Shown here in pieces: positions 8,904 to 16,106 of a DNA stretch of 64,000 bases (position 1 is its first letter; the number at the start of each line of letters is the position of its first letter). The notes below the pieces were generated by a model, which ran no database searches, had not been told where the DNA came from, and saw only the letters and a program-made list of their open reading frames with translations. Position numbers and translations under genes: made by a program. Location: the NCBI RefSeq assembly GCF_026339995.1, contig NZ_JAPEPT010000002.1, forward strand, positions 917,001 to 981,000, given 5' to 3'. Source of the stretch: Streptomyces sp. NBC_01481 (GTDB taxonomy: Bacteria; Actinomycetota; Actinomycetes; Streptomycetales; Streptomycetaceae).

Positions 8904-10421
8904 GTGCCACGTGGTGACGGACGACTCAACCACGACCTGCTCCCCGGTGAGAAAGGCCCCCAGGACGCTTGCGGCGTCTTCGGTGTCTGGGCCCCGGGCG
9001 AAGAGGTCGCGAAGCTCACTTACTTCGGGCTCTACGCCCTCCAACATCGAGGCCAGGAATCCGCGGGAATCGCGGTGAGCAACGGCTCCCAGATCCTCGT
9101 CTTCAAGGACATGGGCCTGGTCTCCCAGGTCTTCGACGAAACCTCTCTCGGTTCCCTCAAGGGTCATATCGCGGTCGGTCACGCCCGCTACTCGACCACG
9201 GGCGCCTCCGTGTGGGAGAACGCCCAGCCGACCTTCCGGGCCACCGCCAACGGCTCGATCGCGCTCGGCCACAACGGAAACCTCGTCAACACCGCCCAGC
9301 TCTCCGAGATGGTCGCTGCTCTCCCCAAGGAGAACGGCCGGTCCACTCAGGTCGCCGCGACCAACGACACCGATCTGGTCACCGCCCTCCTCGCGGGCCA
9401 GGTCGACGGCGACGGCAAGCCGCTCACCATCGAGGCGGCCGCCGCCAAGGTGCTGCCGGATGTGCTGGGCGCGTTCTCGCTGGTCTTCATGAACGAGAGC
9501 ACCCTGTACGCCGCCCGCGACCCGCAGGGCATCCGCCCGCTCGTCCTCGGCCGCCTGGACCGCGGCTGGGTCGTCGCGAGCGAGTCCGCCGCCCTCGACA
9601 TCTGCGGCGCCACTTATGTTCGCGAGATCGAGCCGGGCGAGCTCATCGCCATCGACGAGAACGGCCTCCGCACCTCCCGCTTCGCAGAAGCGAAGCCCAA
9701 GGGCTGTGTCTTCGAGTACGTCTACCTGGCTCGCCCCGACACCGACATCGCCGGCCGGAACGTCTATCTCTCCCGTGTGGAGATGGGCCGCAGGCTCGCC
9801 AAGGAGGCCCCGGTCGAGGCCGATCTGGTGATAGCGACACCCGAGTCCGGCACCCCCGCCGCCATCGGTTACGCCGAAGCCAGCGGCATCCCCTACGGCT
9901 CCGGCCTGGTGAAGAACGCCTACGTCGGCCGCACCTTCATCCAGCCGTCCCAGACCATCCGCCAGCTCGGCATCCGCCTCAAGCTGAACCCCCTCAAGGA
10001 AGTCATCCGGGGCAAGCGCCTGGTCGTCGTCGACGACTCGATCGTCCGCGGCAACACCCAGCGCGCCCTGGTCAAGATGCTCCGCGAGGCCGGCGCCGCC
10101 GAGGTCCACATCCGGATCTCGTCCCCGCCGGTGAAGTGGCCCTGCTTCTTCGGCATCGACTTCGCCACCCGCGCCGAGCTGATCGCCAACGGCATGACGA
10201 TCGAGGAGATCGGCAGCTCGCTGGGCGCGGACTCGCTCTCGTACATCTCCATCGACGGCATGATCGAGGCGACCACCATCGCCAAGCCGAATCTGTGCCG
10301 CGCCTGCTTCGACGGCGAGTACCCGATGGATCTTCCCGATCCCGAGCTGCTCGGTAAGCAGCTTCTGGAGACCGAGCTGGCGGGCGGTTCCGATGCCGCC
10401 GACGCGCTCCGTCGTCCGTAA
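8904..10421 (+). CDS. purF: Amidophosphoribosyltransferase
   Basis: 505 residues. It catalyses the first committed step of purine synthesis, PRPP plus glutamine to phosphoribosylamine. A propeptide of about 22 residues precedes Cys23 (DACGVFG), the N-terminal nucleophile exposed by processing. The glutaminase domain fills the first half and the phosphoribosyltransferase domain with the PRPP loop VVVDDSIVRGNT (about residues 373-385) the second. Cysteines near the C-terminus (NLCRACFDG) fit the Fe-S-containing B. subtilis type. GTG start without ribosome site; see the promoter upstream. purM follows after 31 bases. Confidence 0.97.
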   Translation: MPRGDGRLNHDLLPGEKGPQDACGVFGVWAPGEEVAKLTYFGLYALQHRGQESAGIAVSNGSQILVFKDMGLVSQVFDETSLGSLKGHIAVGHARYSTTGASVWENAQPTFRATANGSIALGHNGNLVNTAQLSEMVAALPKENGRSTQVAATNDTDLVTALLAGQVDGDGKPLTIEAAAAKVLPDVLGAFSLVFMNESTLYAARDPQGIRPLVLGRLDRGWVVASESAALDICGATYVREIEPGELIAIDENGLRTSRFAEAKPKGCVFEYVYLARPDTDIAGRNVYLSRVEMGRRLAKEAPVEADLVIATPESGTPAAIGYAEASGIPYGSGLVKNAYVGRTFIQPSQTIRQLGIRLKLNPLKEVIRGKRLVVVDDSIVRGNTQRALVKMLREAGAAEVHIRISSPPVKWPCFFGIDFATRAELIANGMTIEEIGSSLGADSLSYISIDGMIEATTIAKPNLCRACFDGEYPMDLPDPELLGKQLLETELAGGSDAADALRRP

Positions 10422-10452
10422 CCCCCGCAGTACGACACGAAAGCTCCCAGCA

Positions 10453-11547
10453 ATGACCGCTGAATCTTCCGAGCGTGCTGAGCACGCGGGCACCGGTGCC
10501 AGCTACGCGGCCGCGGGCGTCGACATCGAAGCGGGCGACCGCGCCGTCGAGCTGATGAAGGAGTGGGTGAAGAAGACCCGGCGCCCCGAGGTTCTCGGCG
10601 GCCTCGGCGGTTTCGCCGGTCTCTTCGACGCCTCCGCCCTCAAGCGGTACGAGCGCCCGCTGCTCGCCTCCGCCACCGACGGTGTCGGCACGAAGGTCGA
10701 TCTCGCCCGCAGGATGGGTGTGTACGACACGATCGGCCACGACCTCGTCGGCATGGTCGTCGACGACCTGGTCGTCTGCGGCGCCGAGCCGCTCTTCATG
10801 ACCGACTACATCTGCGTCGGCAAGGTCCACCCCGAGCGGGTCGCCGCCATCGTCAAGGGCATCGCCGAAGGCTGTGTGCTGGCGGGCTGCGCCCTGGTCG
10901 GCGGCGAGACCGCCGAGCACCCCGGCCTTCTCGGCGAGGACGACTTCGATGTCGCGGGCGCCGGTACGGGCGTGGTCGAGGCCGACCACCTGCTGGGCGC
11001 GGATCGTATCCGTACGGGTGACGCGGTCATCGCGATGGCGTCTTCCGGCCTTCACTCCAACGGGTACTCGCTGGTCCGCCATGTCCTGTTCGAGCGGGCC
11101 AAGATGTCCCTGGACCAGCAGGTCGAGGAGTTCGGCCGGACGCTGGGCGAGGAACTGCTCGAGCCCACCAAGATCTACTCGCTGGACTGCCTGGCGCTCA
11201 CCCGGACCACCGAGGTGCACGCTTTCAGCCATGTCACCGGCGGCGGTCTTGCCAACAACCTCGCCCGGGTGATCCCGGACAATCTGCACGCGGTCGTCGA
11301 CCGGTCGACCTGGACCCCCGGCGCCGTCTTCGATCTCGTCGGCACGGCCGGCGACGTCGAGCGACTGGAGCTGGAGAAGACGCTCAACATGGGCGTGGGC
11401 ATGATCGCCGTCGTCCCCGAGGAGTCGGTGGACGCGGCGCTGACCACGCTCGCGGACCGCGGCGTCGACGCATGGGTCGCCGGAGAGATCACCGACCGTG
11501 GCGAGCGCACCACGGGCGCCGAACTCACCGGCACGTATGCGGACTAA
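10453..11547 (+). CDS. purM: Phosphoribosylformylglycinamidine cyclo-ligase (AIR synthetase)
   Basis: 364 residues from the ATG at 10453. It closes the imidazole ring, converting FGAM to AIR with ATP. The start SYAAAGVDIEAGDRAVELMK and the motifs ATDGVGTK and FEGVxxGC-like CVLAGCALVGGETAEHPG are diagnostic. It lies 31 bases after purF and is probably cotranscribed with it. A 20-codon in-frame extension running back into the purF end was not used. A hairpin terminator lies 27 bases downstream. Confidence 0.96.
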   Translation: MTAESSERAEHAGTGASYAAAGVDIEAGDRAVELMKEWVKKTRRPEVLGGLGGFAGLFDASALKRYERPLLASATDGVGTKVDLARRMGVYDTIGHDLVGMVVDDLVVCGAEPLFMTDYICVGKVHPERVAAIVKGIAEGCVLAGCALVGGETAEHPGLLGEDDFDVAGAGTGVVEADHLLGADRIRTGDAVIAMASSGLHSNGYSLVRHVLFERAKMSLDQQVEEFGRTLGEELLEPTKIYSLDCLALTRTTEVHAFSHVTGGGLANNLARVIPDNLHAVVDRSTWTPGAVFDLVGTAGDVERLELEKTLNMGVGMIAVVPEESVDAALTTLADRGVDAWVAGEITDRGERTTGAELTGTYAD

Positions 11548-11573
11548 AGGCGCCGCGAGCTGAACAGCACAGA

Positions 11574-11603
11574 ACCCGGTCCGAGGGCAGCCCCGGACCG
11601 GGT
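11574..11603. terminator. Bidirectional terminator between purM and the DUF3073 gene
   Basis: ACCCGGTCCG pairs exactly with CGGACCGGGT around a 10-base loop. It lies between the convergent purM and DUF3073 genes. Confidence 0.75.
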
Positions 11604-11622
11604 CGGTGTGTCTAGTGCAACG

Positions 11623-11877
11623 TCAAGCGCCGCGGCGCTGTTGCGACGACGGACCGGACTCGTCGTCCTCGTCCTCGTCGTCGTTGTACAGATCCGCGTA
11701 CTGTGCGTACGGGTCGTCTTCCTCGTCGTCGTCCTCGAACGGCTCGCCGTTCGGAGGCTGACTCGAAGTCGATGCGCCCAGCTCGTTGGCCAGACGCGAC
11801 AGGTCAGTCCCGCCGCTGTTGTACTTCAGCTGGCGGGCGACCTTTGTCTGCTTGGCCTTGGCCCGGCCGCGCCCCAT
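11623..11877 (-). CDS. DUF3073 family protein
   Basis: 84 residues. A basic N-terminus (MGRGRAKAKQTKVARQLKY) is followed by a strongly acidic C-terminal half with a run of Asp/Glu (FEDDDEEDDPYAQY, NDDEDEDDE). This charge split defines the small actinobacterial DUF3073 family, whose function is unknown. The upstream extension of the open frame lacks family sequence, so the internal ATG at 11877 was chosen. It is always found near purM in Streptomyces (from memory). Confidence 0.9.
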   Translation of the reverse strand: MGRGRAKAKQTKVARQLKYNSGGTDLSRLANELGASTSSQPPNGEPFEDDDEEDDPYAQYADLYNDDEDEDDESGPSSQQRRGA

Positions 11878-12157
11878 GGCTCGACCCCCTCGGTGACGGG
11901 GCTCGACGGCCCCAGAGTCTTGACACGCGTTCATGATTCGGAACGGGCTCTCCGTGGAGAGACCGGTCCGTAGGGCTTCAACGGTACCTGCTTCCGCGGC
12001 CATACGGTACGCCGCCCGCATGACGCGCCTCTTCGCAGAACCCGCGAGGAGCCCCGTCCTCGCTGGTCAACTGCGATTTTAACCTGTTCTTGGCAGTCGA
12101 CCCGCCGACCGGGGTGAGTCTTCTCTCCCGGGGCGGCGGGCCGAGGTCCGGCGAGGA

Positions 12158-13240
12158 TCAGCGGCGGCGGGCTTCCGCCATGCGCTGTTCGGCGATCCGG
12201 TCGGCCGCCGCGGCCGGCGGAATGCCGTCGTCCTTCGCACGTGCGAATATTGCAAGCGTGGTGTCGAAGATCTTCGCGGCCTTCGCCTTGCAGCGGTCGA
12301 AGTCGAAGCCGTGCAGCTCGTCGGCGACCTGGATCACGCCACCGGCGTTCACCACGTAGTCGGGGGCGTAGAGGATCCCGCGGTCCGCGATGTCCTTCTC
12401 CACGCCCGGGTGCGCGAGCTGGTTGTTGGCCGCGCCGCAGACGACCTTCGCGGTGAGCGCGGGCACGGAATCGTCGTTCAGGGCGCCGCCGAGCGCGCAG
12501 GGGGCGTAGACGTCCAGGCCCGCCGTGCGGATCAGGGCGTCCGTGTCCGCGACGGCCGTGACCTGCGGGTGCTTGTCGAGGATCCGGCGTACGGACTCCT
12601 CACGCACATCCGTGATCACGACCTCGGCGCCGTCCTTGAGCAGATGCTCGACCAGATGGTGGCCGACCTTGCCGACGCCCGCGATGCCGACCTTGCGGCC
12701 GTGCAGCGTCGGGTCGCCCCACAGGTGCTGGGCCGAGGCCCGCATGCCCTGGAAGACGCCGTAGGCGGTCAGCACGGAAGAGTCGCCGGCACCGCCGTTC
12801 TGGGGCGAGCGCCCGGTGGCCCAGCGCGTCTCGCGGGCCACGACGTCCATGTCCGCGACATACGTACCGACGTCGCAGGCGGTGACATAACGGCCACCGA
12901 GAGAGTCCACGAACCGGCCATAAGCCAGCAGCAGCTCATCAGTCTTGATCGTTTCGGGGTCACCGATGATCACGGCCTTGCCGCCGCCGTGGTCGAGCCC
13001 GGCCATGGCGTTCTTGTACGACATCCCCCGGGAGAGGTTCAGCGCGTCGGCAACGGCCTCTTCCTCGGACGCGTACGGATAGAAACGGGTGCCGCCGAGG
13101 GCAGGGCCCAGGGCGGTCGAGTGGATGGCGATGACGGCTTTCAGCCCGGAGGCGCGGTCCTGGCACAGCACGACTTGCTCGTGGCCGCCCTGGTCCGATC
13201 GGAACAGGGTGTGCAGGACGCCGTCGGTCACATCGGTCAC
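12158..13240 (-). CDS. vdh: Valine (branched-chain amino acid) dehydrogenase
   Basis: 360 residues. It is an NAD-dependent oxidative deaminase of valine, leucine and isoleucine to 2-oxo acids, feeding branched-chain fatty acid and polyketide precursor supply in Streptomyces. The Glu/Leu/Val dehydrogenase N-domain holds Lys76 (MSYKNAM) and Lys88 (GGGKAVI); a Rossmann domain follows with GIAGVGKVG (about residues 184-192). The sequence matches Streptomyces Vdh almost throughout. GTG at 13240 has GGGAG 8 bases upstream and is preferred to the TTG at 13255. A palindrome lies further upstream. Confidence 0.93.
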   Translation of the reverse strand: MTDVTDGVLHTLFRSDQGGHEQVVLCQDRASGLKAVIAIHSTALGPALGGTRFYPYASEEEAVADALNLSRGMSYKNAMAGLDHGGGKAVIIGDPETIKTDELLLAYGRFVDSLGGRYVTACDVGTYVADMDVVARETRWATGRSPQNGGAGDSSVLTAYGVFQGMRASAQHLWGDPTLHGRKVGIAGVGKVGHHLVEHLLKDGAEVVITDVREESVRRILDKHPQVTAVADTDALIRTAGLDVYAPCALGGALNDDSVPALTAKVVCGAANNQLAHPGVEKDIADRGILYAPDYVVNAGGVIQVADELHGFDFDRCKAKAAKIFDTTLAIFARAKDDGIPPAAAADRIAEQRMAEARRR

Positions 13241-13322
13241 GGTGGTGACTCCCAAGTACGAAGCGGCGGATGCGGACCTTCCTGTGGGTGGGGAAGGCCC
13301 AGTTGGGACAGAGGGTAAGTCC

Positions 13323-13336
13323 TACGCGCGCGTAGA
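13323..13336. promoter_or_regulatory. Palindrome in the vdh / 13396 divergent region
   Basis: CTACGCGCGCGTAG is a perfect 14-bp palindrome, 83-96 bases upstream of vdh and 60 before the divergent gene. Its CTAC...GTAG arms resemble the palindrome upstream of purS. It is a candidate operator; the regulator is unknown. Confidence 0.4.
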
Positions 13337-13395
13337 TCCGACCCAGTGCTGAGGATCACCCCCTGGCGGAGTACCGGCGTGGAAGGATTTGCCCC

Positions 13396-14235
13396 ATGCC
13401 AGCGCTGTCCTCGGTCCTTGTCCCGTATGCGGCCTACCTGCGGGTGTACGAGCCGCTGGCGGCCTTTCCCGAGCCGGAGCGTGGCCACTGGGCCCGCTAC
13501 GCCCGCCGGGAGCGCACCCCCACCGCGCAGGACGAACTACGGAGATCGCTTGCCGACTTGCTGCCCACACCGCCGGTCCCGGTGCCGGTCCACGAGAGCG
13601 GTGACGCCTTCGTCACGGAGGTGGACGGGGTGGTCTGCGTCTGCCCGTGGCGGACGCGGCTGCGCGGCTGGCTGGCGCTGGAGGAACTGGCGGAGCAGCT
13701 GCCCGCGCCGCTGCTCGACGCGGCGCTGCCCCCGGTGGTGCGCGGGCAGGCGGCCGCGGACTACGAGCAGTGGCGCGAGCGCAACCCCGACGCGCGGCCG
13801 TGGATCAGGACGGCGGTCTGGCAGGTGCCGGTGCGCTGGTTCGCGCTCTTCTCGGACGACGAGCGCCAGTACGAGCCGGCCGGGCCCGCGGCGGCCGTGC
13901 TGCGCTACCGGACGCCGATGGTGCAGGCCAGGCGGCGGGTGGCGCGGGCGCTGAAGACGCTGCGGGAGACGCTCGACGAGGGGCGGCTGACCGAGGGCCT
14001 GGTAGATGTGGGGCGGTGGCTGGAGGAATTCCATCCGCGTTCCCTGGTCGAGCTGGACTACGGCGGCCTGGTGCACGCGCTGACAGGACCGCAGCTCGCC
14101 GACGACCGGTCGGCCGCGGATCTGGCCGAGGGGATCGCCGCGCTGCGGGCCGGGGACGGCGAGGGCGCGGGCGAGGCGTACGCGCGCCTTGTGGATCGCT
14201 GGCGGGCCGTGAGGGACCTTCAGTTCGCCAACTGA
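13396..14235 (+). CDS. Conserved hypothetical protein (bldC neighbour)
   Basis: 279 residues, no signal peptide or membrane segment. It is rich in Arg, Glu and Trp, with a regular helical second half and a WxxxVRWFALFSDDE-type core around residues 136-155. It is a conserved streptomycete protein of unknown function that sits between vdh and bldC. ATG at 13396 follows AAGGA. It is divergent from vdh and shares the intergenic region with it. Confidence 0.7.
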   Translation: MPALSSVLVPYAAYLRVYEPLAAFPEPERGHWARYARRERTPTAQDELRRSLADLLPTPPVPVPVHESGDAFVTEVDGVVCVCPWRTRLRGWLALEELAEQLPAPLLDAALPPVVRGQAAADYEQWRERNPDARPWIRTAVWQVPVRWFALFSDDERQYEPAGPAAAVLRYRTPMVQARRRVARALKTLRETLDEGRLTEGLVDVGRWLEEFHPRSLVELDYGGLVHALTGPQLADDRSAADLAEGIAALRAGDGEGAGEAYARLVDRWRAVRDLQFAN

Positions 14236-14721
14236 GCGTTTCTGGGGACCATTGAGCCTCATGGAAGCCATCGGTCCAGGACGTAGGTCCCTATCCGGGC
14301 CTTTGTCTCAAGCGTGACGGACGGCACTTACTGCGCTCTTGCGCCCATCACCTACCCTCGTGTCAAAATAGGACAAGGAGTCCGGGGAGGGCTCCTTCCG
14401 TCCAACTATGGGCGGAATACTCGGCATTGCGCTCTACGGGGGGTCTGACGACTCCTGATCGCTCTGTGACTGATCGTCACTGTGACGTGACTGTCCGCTA
14501 TGGCATGGTCCATCGGCCTTCCGCCGCTGTTGGACACTCAGAGGGCAATTCCGTCGGTTTGGCCGACGTGGCTGGACAGATGGTGTAGTTGTAGTGCCGA
14601 GGACAAGCCGTTCGTCCTATAACCGACTCGGCCCGCGTCCGCCATTTCGGGCAACGCGGGTCAAGGTGCAGAATTTAGAGGAAAGAACCGAGAAGGTTCG
14701 GTTCTCCCGAGGAGGCCGCTC
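14236..14721 (+). promoter_or_regulatory. 486-bp bldC upstream region
   Basis: No gene is visible. The stretch is less GC-rich than its surroundings and holds the bldC promoter(s) and leader; repeated TGACTG/GTGACGTGAC-type words occur at 14456-14505. A stem-loop, AGAACCGA (14684-14691) with TCGGTTCT (14698-14705), lies immediately before the ribosome site GAGGAGG (14709-14715), where it could affect translation of bldC. Confidence 0.5.
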
Positions 14722-14928
14722 ATGACCGCTCGCACCCCTGATGCCGAGCCGCTGCTGACCCCGGCTGAGGTTGCCACGATGTTCCGCGTGGACCCGAAGA
14801 CGGTGACCCGCTGGGCGAAGGCAGGCAAGCTCACGTCCATCCGCACGCTCGGTGGACATCGTCGGTATCGCGAGGCTGAGGTCCGCGCACTGCTTGCGGG
14901 TATTCCGCAGCAGCGCAGCGAGGCCTGA
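14722..14928 (+). CDS. bldC: BldC developmental regulator
   Basis: 68-residue MerR-like winged helix-turn-helix protein consisting of the DNA-binding domain alone. The HTH reads LLTPAEVATMFRVDPKTVTR (residues 11-30) and the wing GGHRRYRE. As far as I recall, the sequence is identical to S. coelicolor BldC. BldC binds DNA as asymmetric head-to-tail oligomers and holds back entry into sporulation. It has a strong ribosome site, a stem-loop leader and a strong terminator, so it is a single-gene unit. Confidence 0.97.
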   Translation: MTARTPDAEPLLTPAEVATMFRVDPKTVTRWAKAGKLTSIRTLGGHRRYREAEVRALLAGIPQQRSEA

Positions 14929-15028
14929 ACACCCCATTTGATCGGGCATTTCCGGGACCCCCATCCCGGTAAGCCCCCCTATAGCTCCACATGACGGGCG
15001 TCTGCCCCAACGGACACCTTCGTCATTG

Positions 15029-15067
15029 ATCGCGCTGGACTCCGCCGGGTCCAGCGCGATTTTTTTT
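15029..15067 (+). terminator. Strong intrinsic terminator after bldC
   Basis: ATCGCGCTGGAC (15029-15040) pairs exactly with GTCCAGCGCGAT (15049-15060), followed by a run of T. This is the textbook form, unusual for such a GC-rich genome. Confidence 0.93.
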
Positions 15068-15299
15068 GTGCCCGGGGAGGTGTGGCGGGTGGCCGGCCGG
15101 GGGACCCTGGGGGCCCGATGGCCGGAAGGGTGGGGAGGTGCTCGGAAGGTGGTGCAATTGCACATATTAAATTGGTCGGTTGTAGGCAGGGGGTAAATTC
15201 CCCCGTTCGGGAAACCTGTTCGGTGACTCCCGTCACACTGCACGCCTCTTGCCAAAGACGAGCGTGCCGCGCGCGAACTCGCGTGCCAGGGCGTGTTGG
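15068..15299. other. Intergenic region with an AT-rich core
   Basis: No gene is visible. It holds a TGCAATTGCA palindrome followed by ACATATTAAATTGG, and then a GGGGG-TAAATT-CCCCC hairpin, at about 15150-15205. The AT-rich stretch is promoter-like but I see no ORF it would serve. Confidence 0.3.
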
Positions 15300-15482
15300 T
15301 CACTCCGGGGCGGAACCTTCGGCCTCGGGCTGGGGGGTGTCCGCGGAGGGTTCCATGGCGAGCCTCAGGAGGCGATGACAGATCGGGCAGTGCCGAGTGC
15401 GGTGCCGATAGCCGGACGCGGCCTTCAGATGGGCGCGCAGAAGCGCCTTGGTCTCGTGCTGCCTCGCTGCGGACGCCGCCAT
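15300..15482 (-). CDS. DUF6274-type small protein with CPIC motif
   Basis: 60 residues from ATG at 15482, preceded by an excellent GGAGGTGA. The core reads HETKALLRAHLKAASGYRHR and then HCPICHRLLRLAM, with a CxxC plus flanking His that could bind a metal. The C-terminus is disordered (Pro/Glu-rich). It matches a small streptomycete family of unknown function (DUF6274) usually found near bldC and hrpA. The longer open frame upstream is repeat-derived and was rejected. Confidence 0.8.
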   Translation of the reverse strand: MAASAARQHETKALLRAHLKAASGYRHRTRHCPICHRLLRLAMEPSADTPQPEAEGSAPE

Positions 15483-15644
15483 GCACGTCACCTCCGGTGT
15501 GTGCCGTCCTCTATGCACTGGGTACCGGTGGCAGATGACGGCGTCAAGACGACGGGGGCACGGCTGGGGCGGGTGTGACGCGAGCGCCACGTGAGTCGGC
15601 CGGAGCGGCTGTCGGGGCCGCTGCGCGGGCTTTTCCCCCACCCC

Positions 15645-15845
15645 GCCCTCCCCCAGACTCCGTCCGGGGGGACCCCCAACCTCCCCGCTCCTCAAACTCC
15701 CCCAGACTTCGTCCGGGGGGACCCCCACGGGGCTGAATTATTCAGCCCGTCCGGCGTTTGAGGACATGCGGCCGAAGGTCGCATACGGGGTCCGGGGCGA
15801 AGCCCCGTCGGGGTCCGGGGGCTTGCCCCGGTTACGGGAAGGGGC
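15645..15845. repeat. Cluster of GC-rich intergenic repeats
   Basis: A module with arms CTCCCCCAGAC and GTCCGGGGGGACCCCC occurs twice (about 15649-15676 and 15699-15726). It is followed by the GGCTGAATTATTCAGCC hairpin with GTCCGGCGTTTGAGGAC, and then GGGGTCCGGGGC modules. Such families are scattered between genes in Streptomyces. It lies upstream of the DUF6274 gene, with no coding sequence. Confidence 0.7.
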
Positions 15846-15873
15846 GGGGTGGGGGAAATCCCCCGGACACGAC

Positions 15874-15903
15874 GAAGGCCCGCACCGAACGGCGCGGGCC
15901 TTC
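15874..15903 (-). terminator. Terminator downstream of tRNA-Asp
   Basis: GAAGGCCCGC pairs with GCGGGCCTTC around a 10-base loop, just past the 3' end of the minus-strand tRNA-Asp. Confidence 0.75.
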
Positions 15904-15912
15904 ATCTCACTG

Positions 15913-15987
15913 CGGTCCTGACGGGATTTGAACCCGCGGCCTCCACCTTGACAGGGTGGCGAGCACTCCAAACTGCTCCACAGGACC
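15913..15987 (-). tRNA. tRNA-Asp (anticodon GTC), copy 1
   Basis: 75-nt tRNA on the minus strand with acceptor GGTCCTG/CAGGACC, anticodon loop CTGTCAA and T-arm GTTCAAATC. It differs from the second copy (22556-22630) by one base in the D-arm region. Confidence 0.95.
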
Positions 15988-16106
15988 AGGTTTCGCAGCC
16001 GGTGCCACGCGGCGGAGCCGCAAATTGCTGCTGTCGTTGGCTGCGAGAGAGACTGTACAGCAGCTCAGTGGGTGCGGTCGAACTCGATGCAAGCCGCCCC
16101 GCCGCG

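Noticed and set aside
14617..15486. A 289-codon minus-strand frame over bldC
   Set aside because: It crosses the bldC terminator and leader and shows no family sequence, while bldC itself is certain.
15645..15845. Repeat cluster read as an N-terminal extension of the DUF6274 protein
   Set aside because: The family start with GGAGGTGA at ATG 15482 is decisive; the extension translates the dispersed intergenic repeat.
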